This document shows, piece after piece, positions 1 to 6,825 of a stretch of DNA of 7,937 nucleotides; the first letter of the stretch is position 1, and each line of letters starts with the position of its first letter. The DNA is from Bacteroidales bacterium (GTDB lineage Bacteria; Bacteroidota; Bacteroidia; Bacteroidales; Muribaculaceae): assembly GCA_900767075.1 (NCBI GenBank), contig CAAFXX010000234.1, positions 1 to 7,937 on the forward strand, written 5' to 3'. A model generated the notes under the pieces. That model saw only the letters and a list, made by a program, of their open reading frames with translations, made no database searches and was not told the origin of the DNA. Position numbers and translations under genes: made by a program.

Positions 1-399
1 ACAGTTCATGCCGGCGCGGTGAATCTCGAAATTCGAGAGCGTGACCAGCGCCGTCAGCAATGCGAGTGTCGCGCCACGCCGCCGGGCATAAAAGGAATAG
101 CCGGCGAGGACCATCGCCACGAGCGCCACCGCCGACGGCAGTCGCGAGGTGTACTCGTCGACACGGTCGGCGAGGGTCGAGAAGAGGGCTATGCACCAAT
201 GGAACATCGGCGGCTTATATGCGATGTCGCCGCCGTTGTTTACGGGCAATATCCAGTTGCCGCTCTCAAGCATAGAATAAGCCACGATCGCCTCGCGGGG
301 CTCCCCTTTTGTGTGGAAATCCACGAGTCCCAGAAACGGGAAGAGCGAGAGTGACGCCACAACCGCCACAATAATGAAATATGAAGTCTTTTTCTCCAT
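1..399 (-). CDS. ArnT-like GT-C membrane glycosyltransferase (N-terminal part, runs off the left edge)
   Basis: The first 133 codons of an integral membrane protein are visible, starting at ATG 399 and open to position 1. Residues 7-25 form a hydrophobic first membrane segment. The following periplasmic-loop-like stretch has GEPREA at 32-37, an SGNWILP block at 46-52 and KPPMFHW at 62-68. This arrangement (acidic catalytic-loop residue, then 'GxW..P', then 'KPP..W') is typical of the ArnT / PMT_2 family of GT-C glycosyltransferases, which use polyprenyl-phosphate sugars at the periplasmic face. Two more hydrophobic segments lie at about 88-104 and 109-125. Family members usually have about 500-600 residues, so most of the protein is missing. 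It is co-oriented with lpxB, 124 bp downstream of it, which fits a role in lipid A or other envelope glycan modification. The sugar and acceptor cannot be inferred from this part. The family call is fairly secure; an exact ArnT function is not. Confidence 0.85.
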   Translation of the reverse strand, partial: MEKKTSYFIIVAVVASLSLFPFLGLVDFHTKGEPREAIVAYSMLESGNWILPVNNGGDIAYKPPMFHWCIALFSTLADRVDEYTSRLPSAVALVAMVLAGYSFYARRRGATLALLTALVTLSNFEIHRAGMNC

Positions 400-437
400 G
401 TCGAAAGTCGGTTAAACAAGAAAACAGAAAGTATCCG

Positions 438-445
438 CAAATGTA
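438..445 (-). promoter_or_regulatory. Candidate -7 box (TACATTTG) for the ArnT-like gene
   Basis: On the minus strand this reads TACATTTG, matching the Bacteroidota -7 consensus TAnnTTTG, 38 bp upstream of ATG 399. I see no convincing TTG at the -33 position, and the upstream side is occupied by the hairpin repeat pair. One such match can occur by chance in AT-rich DNA, so this is weak. The gene could instead be transcribed from the lpxB promoter. Confidence 0.25.
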
Positions 446-510
446 GGGACATCGCTCCGCGATGTAGCACGGTTTATCAATTCCATCAAACATGCCAAAG
501 GCATGTCCCT
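445..510. repeat. Inverted pair of REP-like hairpin repeats
   Basis: Two copies of the same small palindromic unit face each other. Copy 1 (445-465, plus strand) reads AGGGACAT, then CGC-TCC-GCG, then ATGT. Copy 2 (486-510 region, core 490-510, minus strand) reads AGGGACAT, then GCC-TTT-GGC, then ATGT. Each folds into a 7-bp perfect stem with a 3-nt loop (449-465 and 490-506). The three inner stem pairs differ between copies but stay fully complementary, and the outer 8-mers 445-452 and 503-510 are perfect inverted complements. This is the architecture of REP/BIME elements, which are often spread by a REP-associated tyrosine transposase. The pair starts 14 bp beyond the lpxB stop, where it could protect or end the lpxB transcript. 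There is no U-tract on either side, so it is not a classical terminator. Confidence 0.7.
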
Positions 511-523
511 CCAATAAAGCTGG

Positions 524-1801
524 TTAATCCTGAGATGCGGGCTTGGCGTTCTTCTCGCCATCGGCGGGACGGCGGCGGCGCGCACGGTTTTGTGCCGGAC
601 GCCTTTTCGGGCGTGGACGCTCCGGTTCCTTCGCTGCGGCATCCGCTGTCTGACCCGTGGCATCTCCGTTTGGATTAAGGCTGTCGTAGATAAGTTCGGC
701 GGCATATTCCGCCGCCACGGAATTGCCGAGGCGACGCTGCATGTTGCGGTAGCCGGAAATCTGCCAGTCGCGGCGCGGCGACGCCTGAAGGAGCGGAGAA
801 AGCTCGCGGGCTATCGTGTCCGGCGTGCAGAGATGCAGCAGCAGCTCGGGGACGATGCTGTTGCCGACAATCAGATTAGGCAGCGATACATATTTCACCT
901 TGAGCATCTTCTCCATTATTTTATAGGTGAGCTTCATGCCGTTGGCACGGTAGCACACCACCTGCGGCGTACCGATCAGAGCAGTCTCAAGCGTGGCGGT
1001 TCCGGATGTGACGAGAGCCGCCTTCGAATATTTGAGCAGTGTATGCGTGCAGCCGAAAGCCACTTTCAGACCCGGATCCTGCGCCACCTCGCGATAGAAT
1101 TTCTCGGGGATGGCAGGCGCGGCACCGACCACATACTGGAATTCGGGGAAACGCTTCGCGGCGGCGATCATCAGCGGAAGGTTGTTGCGGATCTCCCCCT
1201 TGCGCGAGCCGGGAAGTATGGCTATTATCTCACGGTCGTCGCTGAGTCCCTGACGCTCCAGGAAGTGACGTTTGGGAGGGATGTGCCCTATCGAATAGGC
1301 AATCTCCTCCACGCTCGGGTTTCCGACATAAGTTACGTCGTACTTGTGCTTCTTGTAGAAGCCCACCTCGAACGGCAATATCGAATAAAGCCGAGTCACG
1401 TATTTACGGATGGCGCGCACGCGGTATTCCTTCCATGCCCATACCTTAGGCGATATATAATAATGAACGGGGATTCCAAGTTTATGCGCGTATTTTGCGA
1501 GCTTGAGGTTGAAACCGGGATAATCGACGAGTATCAGGGCATCCGGGCGATACTCGCGCAACAGGCGCTTGGCTTTGCCGAGATTGCGCATGAGCGCAGG
1601 AAGCTTGCGGAGCACCTCGCTGAATCCCATCACGTTCATCTCCCGGTAATGCAGATCGGGATTGACACGCGCCTCACGCGCCATCAGGTCTCCGCCGAAA
1701 TAGCGGATATCAAACTCGGGATCGTGCTTACGAAGATATTTTATAAGTTGGGAGGCGTGCAGGTCGCCCGACGCCTCACCGGCTATCATGACATATTTCA
1801 T
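524..1801 (-). CDS. lpxB: Lipid-A-disaccharide synthase LpxB with a basic C-terminal tail
   Basis: A 425-residue GT19 glycosyltransferase that joins UDP-2,3-diacylglucosamine and lipid X into the lipid A disaccharide at the inner face of the inner membrane. Recognisable family blocks are GEASGD at 8-13, VDYPGFN at 92-98, YYISPKVWAW at 114-123, VGNP at 159-162, LPGSRKGEI at 196-204 and TSGTATLE at 265-272. The reading frame stays open upstream to 2362, but the start is placed at ATG 1801 because MKYVMIAGEASGD is the normal LpxB N-terminus and a candidate promoter lies just upstream at 1859-1866; the upstream extension is antisense to the beta-helix gene. The conserved domain ends near residue 376. 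Residues 378-425 are an extra Pro/Arg/Lys/Ala-rich tail (for example RPRPKRRP and RARRRRP), making the protein about 40 residues longer than the E. coli enzyme (about 382). The tail is probably disordered and may contact acidic membrane lipids (inference). The ArnT-like gene follows in the same direction. Confidence 0.97.
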   Translation of the reverse strand: MKYVMIAGEASGDLHASQLIKYLRKHDPEFDIRYFGGDLMAREARVNPDLHYREMNVMGFSEVLRKLPALMRNLGKAKRLLREYRPDALILVDYPGFNLKLAKYAHKLGIPVHYYISPKVWAWKEYRVRAIRKYVTRLYSILPFEVGFYKKHKYDVTYVGNPSVEEIAYSIGHIPPKRHFLERQGLSDDREIIAILPGSRKGEIRNNLPLMIAAAKRFPEFQYVVGAAPAIPEKFYREVAQDPGLKVAFGCTHTLLKYSKAALVTSGTATLETALIGTPQVVCYRANGMKLTYKIMEKMLKVKYVSLPNLIVGNSIVPELLLHLCTPDTIARELSPLLQASPRRDWQISGYRNMQRRLGNSVAAEYAAELIYDSLNPNGDATGQTADAAAKEPERPRPKRRPAQNRARRRRPADGEKNAKPASQD

Positions 1802-1858
1802 GGGCGGGAGTCTCTTGACGCATCGATTCTCAGCGAACCGACTGCGTATAATAACATG

Positions 1859-1866
1859 CAAAATTA
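1859..1866 (-). promoter_or_regulatory. Candidate lpxB promoter, -7 box TAATTTTG
   Basis: On the minus strand 1866-1859 reads TAATTTTG, a full match to the Bacteroidota TAnnTTTG -7 element, lying 57 bp upstream of the lpxB ATG in the divergent intergenic region. The -33 zone (about 1884-1890 on the minus strand) is a T-run without a clean TTTG. It would give a leader of about 50 nt, and it sits only 14 bp from the start codon of the divergent lipoprotein gene. Confidence 0.45.
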
Positions 1867-1880
1867 ATCGTTTTTCATGT

Positions 1881-3308
1881 ATGAAAAAAATTATTCCCTT
1901 TCTTTTGACCATTATGGCGCTTTTCGGGCTGCTCGGGACGCAGTCGTGCATCTCCGACGCCATCAGTACGTCGCCCTCCGATATACTGGTCTTCTCGCGC
2001 GACACGGTGAACTTCGACACTGTCTTCACCGACCTCGGCACGCCTACGGCACGCCTCATAGTCTTCAACCGAGCCAAGAAAGGAATCAACATCTCCTCGA
2101 TACGGCTCCGCCGCATGGACTCCAATTTCCAGATCAACGTAGACGGACAGAGCGCACGCGAATTCGACAACGTCGAAATCCGCGGCCGCGACTCGATATA
2201 TGTCTTCATCGAGTGTTTCATACCGGAGACGCCGGGCAATGCGCCCCATCTTGTCGAGGATGAGCTTGAATTCGTGACCAACGGCGTGACACAGACCGTC
2301 AGGCTCGAGGCATACGGCAGAAACGTGACACGCCTGCGCGGGCTCACCGTCGATTCCGACATGACACTGACCGCCGAGCGACCTTATGTCGTGTTCGACT
2401 CTCTGGTTGTCAGCCCCGGAGCCACGCTGCGCATAGAGCCGGAGGCACAGGTGCTCTTCCACGACGGAGCCGAGCTCCGCGTGCACGGACGCCTTGAAGC
2501 CGTCGGCGAGGCAGGGCGGCTTATACACCTTCGCGGCGACCGTCTCGACAACGTGCTGCCCGACGTGGGCTATGACATACTTGCCGGACAGTGGCGCGGA
2601 ATCAGGATCGCCCCGGAATCTTTCGACAACCGTATGGAATTCGTCGACATGCGTTCCACTGAAGAGGGTGTGGTGGTGGATTCGTGCGGCGATCTCTCGC
2701 GCAGCAAACTGCTGCTGCGTAATTCGTGGCTGCACAATTCCCAGGGTAACGTGCTGCAGAGCCGCTACGCCAAGGTCGACGCTTATGGTGTCTGCTTCTC
2801 GGAAGCCGCCGACGCCGTCGTGGCACTCGAAGGGGGCGACCACACCATGGTGCAGTGCACCTTCGCCAACAATTACCTCTTCTCGGCTATCACCAATCCG
2901 ATTCTTTCGCTCTATCACGTGCTCCCCAAGCATCTTGACGACAACGGCTCGCCGCTGATGAGGGCTTCTTTCGAAAATTCAATCATCTAAGGCATACCCG
3001 CCGACATCAACGAAGGCGACCTTTCCGGCTCGAACGTCTATCTGCGCAACGTATCGATGAAGGCCGACGGTTCCGACGACGACAATTTCATAAACTGTCT
3101 CTGGGGCTGCGACCCGCTTTTCCTTACCGACAGACCGCGCTATTATTTCAATTATCACGTGAAGCCCGATTCGCCGGTGATCGGCAAGGGCGACCCCTCG
3201 TTCGTGAACGCCGAATCGCTATACGACATCGACGGAGTGGACCGTCTCGCTTCCGGATCGCCCACCCTCGGCGCCTATGCCCGTCCGGAAGAGTCCTCCG
3301 ACAAATGA
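1881..3308 (+). pseudogene. Right-handed beta-helix lipoprotein gene interrupted by an in-frame TAA
   Basis: From ATG 1881 the frame encodes 369 residues to TAA 2988-2990, then continues without any shift for 105 more codons to TGA 3306-3308. Residues 1-23 are a lipoprotein signal peptide (KK, hydrophobic core, then GTQSC with Cys23 as lipidation site). Residues about 34-150 look like an Ig-like beta-sandwich domain. From about 155 onward there are repeated short beta-strand turns typical of a right-handed parallel beta-helix (for example SLVVSPGATLRIEPEAQVLF at 174-193). The part after the stop carries on the same fold (INEGDLSGSNVYLRN, NFINCLWG) and ends with the DIDGVDR...GSPTLGAYA closing motif that terminates such helices. 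The intact product would be about 475 residues, exported and lipid-anchored. A tyrosine codon (TAT or TAC) at the stop is the simplest ancestral state. It could be a true nonsense mutation, a base error, or programmed; a start at ATG 3057 could make only a fragment. Substrate unknown; no catalytic motif is recognised. Confidence 0.8.
2988..2990 (+). other. In-frame TAA interrupting the beta-helix lipoprotein gene
   Basis: The context is AAT TCA ATC ATC TAA GGC ATA CCC. The residues before (SFENSII) and after (GIPADINEGDL) read as one continuous beta-helix coil, and no frameshift is needed to join them. A single third-position change (TAT or TAC to TAA) explains it. Confidence 0.85.
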
Positions 3309-3348
3309 TTTTTCAGACGTTAAACAACGTAATCTCATGATTCTTTTG

Positions 3349-3356
3349 TAATTTTG
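3349..3356 (+). promoter_or_regulatory. Candidate -7 box TAATTTTG directly before the glutaminyl cyclase-like gene
   Basis: TAATTTTG fits the Bacteroidota -7 consensus and ends only 4 bp before ATG 3361. If used, transcription would begin at or within a few bases of the start codon, giving a leaderless or almost leaderless message. The -33 region (about 3320-3332) has no clear TTTG, so the element is only half supported. The same octamer occurs in the lpxB upstream region. Confidence 0.4.
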
Positions 3357-3360
3357 CAGC

Positions 3361-4341
3361 ATGAGAAATATTCTTGTGACAGCTATCGCCATGCTCGCGC
3401 TCATTTCATGCGGCGCAAAACGCGGCGGCAATGAATCGACAGCGGCGAACACCGACGCCCCGCAACGGAGCGAAGTGCCGGCGTTCGACGCCGACAGTGC
3501 CTACGCCTATCTCAAGGTGCAGGTCGACATGGGTCCGCGTGTTCCCAACACGGAAGCGCACCGCCTTTGCGGCGACTGGCTTGCCGCCGAGCTGAAGCGT
3601 CATGGCGCCGAGGTGACCGTGATGCCGTTCCAGGCGACGACTTTCGACGGCACACGCCTCAACGCACGCAATATTTTCGGAAGCTTCAATCCCTCGGAAG
3701 CCGACCGCACTCTCCTGTTGGCTCACTATGACTGCCGTCCATGGGCTGACCAAGACCCAGATCCGGCAAAAAGGCGTCAGCCTGTCGACGGAGCCAACGA
3801 CGGAGCCAGCGGCACCGCCGTGCTGCTTGAGCTGGCTCGCCAGTTCGGCGCGGAGAATCCCGGCAAGGGGATCGACATACTTTTTGTCGACGCTGAGGAC
3901 TGGGGCACCGACGGCGACGAGGATTCATGGGCTCTCGGAGCGCGTCATTACGCCGAGGGTGTCTCCAACGGCTCGCTTCCTGTCAAGACAGCTGCACCAT
4001 CACGCGCCATCCTTGTCGACATGGTGGGCGGCAAGGACGCCACCTTCCCCGTGGAATATTTCTCGCAACAGGCGGCACCGCAGCTCGTGAGCCAGGTCTG
4101 GAGCGCGGCGAAGGCAGCCGGCGAGGGAGCCCTGTTTCCCGATGCCTATGGCGGCGGAGTCACCGACGACCATGTCCAGCTGATAAACCAAGGCATACCG
4201 GCAATCGACATCATCGAGTATCATCCGGAATCAGGATTCAACCCCAACTGGCATACGACGACCGACAATCTCGACAACATTTCCGTGTCAACGCTCCGTT
4301 CCGTGGGAAGGACGCTGATGCAGTACATCTACGGACAGTGA
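3361..4341 (+). CDS. Glutaminyl-peptide cyclotransferase-like M28-family lipoprotein
   Basis: A 326-residue exported protein of the M28 zinc-peptidase fold, closest in motif pattern to type II glutaminyl cyclases (human QC, and those of Porphyromonas and Tannerella). The signal peptide ends in LISC with Cys17 as likely lipidation site, so the enzyme would face the periplasm. Motifs in order: HYD at 122-124, NDGASG with D147, VDAED with E179 and D180, D220 in LVDMVGG, DDH at 269-271, and WHT with W297 and H298. By comparison with human QC, D147, D180 and H298 would bind zinc, E179 would be the acid/base and D270 part of the active-site network; D283 stands about where human QC has a histidine. 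In Bacteroidota many signal peptidase I products begin with Gln, and such enzymes turn it into pyroglutamate, so a role in maturing exported proteins fits. An aminopeptidase activity cannot be excluded from sequence alone. It lies 52 bp after the beta-helix gene and 47 bp before tyrS. Confidence 0.88.
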   Translation: MRNILVTAIAMLALISCGAKRGGNESTAANTDAPQRSEVPAFDADSAYAYLKVQVDMGPRVPNTEAHRLCGDWLAAELKRHGAEVTVMPFQATTFDGTRLNARNIFGSFNPSEADRTLLLAHYDCRPWADQDPDPAKRRQPVDGANDGASGTAVLLELARQFGAENPGKGIDILFVDAEDWGTDGDEDSWALGARHYAEGVSNGSLPVKTAAPSRAILVDMVGGKDATFPVEYFSQQAAPQLVSQVWSAAKAAGEGALFPDAYGGGVTDDHVQLINQGIPAIDIIEYHPESGFNPNWHTTTDNLDNISVSTLRSVGRTLMQYIYGQ

Positions 4342-4388
4342 TGCGTCGGCTCCTCCAAATCTTGTAAAAATTTAAATCATTTCATCAT

Positions 4389-5681
4389 ATGGATTTTATT
4401 GAAGAACTTACGTGGCGCGGCATGGTGCACACCATGATGCCCGGCACTGACGAACAGCTCAAGAAAGAGATGACAACAGCTTACCTCGGCATAGACCCGA
4501 CGGCTGACTCCCTTCACATAGGCCATCTCTGCGGAGTGATGATGCTCCGTCATTTCCAGCGTTGCGGACACAAGCCCCTGGCACTCATCGGCGGCGCGAC
4601 AGGCATGATCGGCGACCCCTCCGGAAAATCTGCCGAGCGCAACCTCCTCGACGAGGCCACCTTGCGTCACAATCAGGAATGCATAAAGAAACAGCTCTCC
4701 AAGTTCCTTGATTTCGAGAGCGACGCCCCCAACCGCGCGGAACTCGTGAACAACTACGACTGGACCAAGGACGTCACTTTCCTTGATTTCGCCCGCGAGA
4801 TAGGCAAGCATATCACGGTGAACTACATGATGGCTAAAGACAGCGTGCAGAAGCGACTTAACGGCGAGGCCCGCGACGGACTGAGCTTCACCGAGTTCAC
4901 ATACCAGCTTCTCCAGGGCTTCGACTTCCTTACACTTTACGAGACAAAGAACTGCAAGCTCCAGCTCGGCGGTTCCGACCAATGGGGCAACATCACCACC
5001 GGCGCCGAACTTATCCGCCGCAAGAACGGCGGCGAGGTCTTCGCGCTCACCTGCCCCCTCATCACCAAGGCTGACGGCGGCAAATTCGGCAAGACCGAGA
5101 GCGGAAACGTATGGCTCGACTCCCGCTATACCTCGCCTTACAAGTTCTATCAGTTCTGGCTCAACGTATCCGATGCCGACGCAGAGAAATACATCAAGAT
5201 CTTCACCTCCCTTCCCAAAGAGGAGATCGAGGCACTCGTTGCGGCACACAACGAGAACCCCGGAGCCCGTGAGCTTCAGAAGCGTCTTGCAAAAGAAGTC
5301 ACCATCATGGTCCACAGCGAGAAGGATTACGAGGCTGCCGTCGAGGCTTCTTCGATACTCTTCGGCAACAATACCGCCGATGCCCTCCGCCGTCTCGACG
5401 AGAAGACGCTTCTCGACGTATTCGACGGCGTGCCCCGCTTCGAGATCAGCAAGGCAGAACTTGAGGCTGGCATTCCCCTGCTCGAGCTGCTTGCCGTCAA
5501 GACCGCAGTGTTCCCCAGCAAAGGAGAGGCTCGCAAGATGGTCCAGCAGGGCGGCGTGAGCGTCAACAAGGAGAAAGTGACCGACCCGGCAGCCGTGATC
5601 GACGCCTCGGCACTCATCGACGACAAATACATCCATATCCAGAAGGGAAAGAAGAACCACTTCCTCCTTCAGGCAGTCTGA
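4389..5681 (+). CDS. tyrS: Tyrosyl-tRNA synthetase
   Basis: A 430-residue class I aminoacyl-tRNA synthetase that activates tyrosine with ATP and charges tRNA-Tyr in the cytoplasm. The HIGH signature is at 43-46 (LHIGHL), the Tyr/adenylate-binding GSDQWGN at 195-201, and the KMSKS loop appears as KFGKT at 232-236. Residues about 365-428 form the C-terminal S4 RNA-binding domain (ARKMVQQGGVSVN). Length is normal for the bacterial TyrRS family. ATG 4389 is preceded by an A/T-rich stretch rather than a Shine-Dalgarno sequence, which is normal in Bacteroidota. The gene is followed at 85 bp by an intrinsic terminator. No T-box-like leader is possible in the 47-bp gap to the preceding gene, so it is probably co-transcribed or has a short promoter of its own. 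The open minus-strand frame opposite it is a codon-bias shadow. Confidence 0.98.
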   Translation: MDFIEELTWRGMVHTMMPGTDEQLKKEMTTAYLGIDPTADSLHIGHLCGVMMLRHFQRCGHKPLALIGGATGMIGDPSGKSAERNLLDEATLRHNQECIKKQLSKFLDFESDAPNRAELVNNYDWTKDVTFLDFAREIGKHITVNYMMAKDSVQKRLNGEARDGLSFTEFTYQLLQGFDFLTLYETKNCKLQLGGSDQWGNITTGAELIRRKNGGEVFALTCPLITKADGGKFGKTESGNVWLDSRYTSPYKFYQFWLNVSDADAEKYIKIFTSLPKEEIEALVAAHNENPGARELQKRLAKEVTIMVHSEKDYEAAVEASSILFGNNTADALRRLDEKTLLDVFDGVPRFEISKAELEAGIPLLELLAVKTAVFPSKGEARKMVQQGGVSVNKEKVTDPAAVIDASALIDDKYIHIQKGKKNHFLLQAV

Positions 5682-5765
5682 AATTCAAACTGACCCAAGA
5701 CAATTCCGGATAATACAGACCTAAGACAATCGGAGAATCAAACCGACCAAACCCTATAAAACCTT

Positions 5766-5799
5766 GAAAGCGGAGGCTCATCGCCCCCGCTTTCTTTTT
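5766..5799 (+). terminator. Intrinsic terminator after tyrS
   Basis: GAAAGCGG (5766-5773) pairs with CCGCTTTC (5787-5794). After one A-C mismatch, GGC (5775-5777) pairs with GCC (5783-5785), leaving a 5-nt loop. Five T residues follow (5795-5799). It works only in the tyrS direction and also insulates the IS downstream. Confidence 0.9.
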
Positions 5800-5908
5800 C
5801 CACGTGTTTTCTAATTCGCAATCTAACAATTAGCCTTATTAAAGGTCCAACTTTATACTTTTAATCTGTCGTTCTGTTTAATCCATCATTCTAAAGAACA
5901 TACTCTTA

Positions 5909-5928
5909 GAAACTGTTTAAATTTGATT
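5909..5928 (+). repeat. IS left terminal inverted repeat
   Basis: GAAACTGTTTAAATTTGATT, an exact reverse complement of 6756-6775. It contains TAAATTTG, a match to the -7 box, pointing inward. Confidence 0.92.
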
Positions 5929-6689
5929 CAATAAATTTTTATGGCAGCCAAGTCAATCATTTCTTCAGCTACCTCTGTGGATTCTTCATAATTGCGAGAA
6001 AGGCGACGGAACCAGTCAAGCCAGGAGAATGTACATTCAACCACCCATCTTAGCGGTTTTGGGATGAATCCTTTTGTCCCGTTAGGAGTATTGGAGACTT
6101 CAAGACTTATAGAGAAGTCTTTCTCGATGTCTTTTGCAATTTCTCCACGGTATCCTCGGTCAACCAGGACTTTCTCAAGTCTCTCCCATTCTTCGGATGC
6201 AAGTCCGCACAAGGGATGGGCCTGATGGGAATCATGGACAGAAGCACTGCAGACGGTCCGGGCAAGAATGAAGCCATTGCGGTCCACCACCACATTCCAT
6301 TTTATGCCCTTGACTTTCTTGTTGGCATCAAAACCGTTGGGGCCCTTGCGATTACCCCATTTGACGCTTTGGGCAGCCAATGCTCCGACCGATGGACTTT
6401 CCGGTTGACTGCGTTTCTTTCTCACCTTTCTTACAAGTCTGTTAAGCAAATGCTCGATTCTTCCATCTCGAAACCATTTCCGGAAATAATAGTATACCAA
6501 CTGCCACTTCGGATAGTCATGTGGGAGCATTCTCCATTGGCATCCTGTGACCAAAAGATACAAAACCGCTTCAAAAAGGCTTCGAAGAGAATTTTTGCGT
6601 TTACGACAATCATTTTCAAAGAATACTTTGTTTATATAAGACCATTGACCCTCGGTCAAAAGTGTCTGATAGAGATTTATTCTATGCAT
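5928..6689 (-). CDS. IS5-family transposase (DDE type, first Asp apparently lost)
   Basis: A 253-residue transposase starting at ATG 6689 and ending at TGA 5928-5930, a normal length for this IS group. The N-terminal half (about 10-80) is the IS5-type helical DNA-binding region (TGCQWRMLPHDYPKW at 48-62). The RNase H-like part shows FDANKKVKGIK at 120-130, VDRGYRG with D177 as second catalytic Asp, and VVECTFSWLDWFRRL with E218 as catalytic Glu. In relatives the first Asp lies in a 'LDSQSV' block; here the block reads LAAQSV (104-109), so residue 105 is Ala. The 105-177 distance equals the 72-residue spacing I recall for the first two Asp of IS903. The residue after E218 is Cys where relatives have Arg. 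Both differ from the expected codon by one base. The protein may therefore be inactive, although the frame is intact. The 66 bp upstream of ATG hold a hairpin (6731-6745). Confidence 0.93.
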   Translation of the reverse strand: MHRINLYQTLLTEGQWSYINKVFFENDCRKRKNSLRSLFEAVLYLLVTGCQWRMLPHDYPKWQLVYYYFRKWFRDGRIEHLLNRLVRKVRKKRSQPESPSVGALAAQSVKWGNRKGPNGFDANKKVKGIKWNVVVDRNGFILARTVCSASVHDSHQAHPLCGLASEEWERLEKVLVDRGYRGEIAKDIEKDFSISLEVSNTPNGTKGFIPKPLRWVVECTFSWLDWFRRLSRNYEESTEVAEEMIDLAAIKIY

Positions 6690-6730
6690 ATGAACAATGT
6701 TTTTCCCTTCAACACTTTGGCTGGGGGTTT

Positions 6731-6745
6731 GTTATGCCCTATAAC
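6731..6745. repeat. Small hairpin in the IS leader
   Basis: GTTAT-gccct-ATAAC is a perfect 5-bp stem with a 5-nt loop between the right IS repeat and the transposase ATG. Hairpins in this position can reduce transposase expression from outside promoters in several IS families; here that is inference. Confidence 0.4.
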
Positions 6746-6755
6746 ATTTTTTCAA

Positions 6756-6775
6756 AATCAAATTTAAACAGTTTC
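6756..6775 (-). repeat. IS right terminal inverted repeat
   Basis: Exact reverse complement of the left repeat. Read inward on the minus strand it contains TAAATTTG, a possible -7 box for the transposase gene, with any -33 element lying outside the IS. Confidence 0.92.
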
Positions 6776-6810
6776 TAAACTTATTCATAGTTTTATTAAA
6801 CGTAAGTCTG

Positions 6811-6825
6811 TTTAGACAGTTTCTA
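6811..6825. repeat. Possible relic of a second IS end
   Basis: TTTAGACAGTTTCTA differs by one base from the terminal part of the neighbouring IS right end including its flank (TTTAAACAGTTTCTA at 6763-6777). It could be a decayed end of a related element or a chance match in AT-rich DNA. Confidence 0.35.

Larger units (their letters stand above)
5909..6775 (-). mobile_element. Complete IS5-family insertion sequence (867 bp)
   Basis: Perfect 20-bp terminal inverted repeats (5909-5928 and 6756-6775) enclose one transposase gene on the minus strand. The dinucleotide TA flanks both ends (5907-5908 and 6776-6777), consistent with the short TA duplications of the IS427-like branch of the IS5 family. 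The transposase stop codon overlaps the inner edge of the left repeat. The IS sits in AT-rich intergenic DNA between the tyrS terminator and a distant plus-strand gene, so no gene appears broken. Exact repeats and intact ORF length suggest recent arrival, but the transposase carries apparent active-site changes. Confidence 0.92.

Noticed and set aside
1814..1852. TTGACG ... TATAAT as a sigma-70 promoter on the plus strand
   Set aside because: Spacing of about 26 bp is too long, and Bacteroidota use a different consensus.
590..1867. Long plus-strand open frame (425 codons) opposite lpxB
   Set aside because: Antisense shadow of lpxB caused by GC-rich codon use; its translation has no recognisable domain.
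1802..2362. Upstream extension of the LpxB frame
   Set aside because: It has no LpxB homology, overlaps the divergent lipoprotein gene, and lies upstream of the candidate promoter and the conserved N-terminus.
1875..2933. Long minus-strand open frame opposite the beta-helix gene
   Set aside because: The plus-strand frame has a lipoprotein signal and a beta-helix pattern; the antisense product looks random.
4377..5660. Minus-strand open frame of 427 codons opposite tyrS
   Set aside because: tyrS is unmistakable, and this is its codon-bias shadow.
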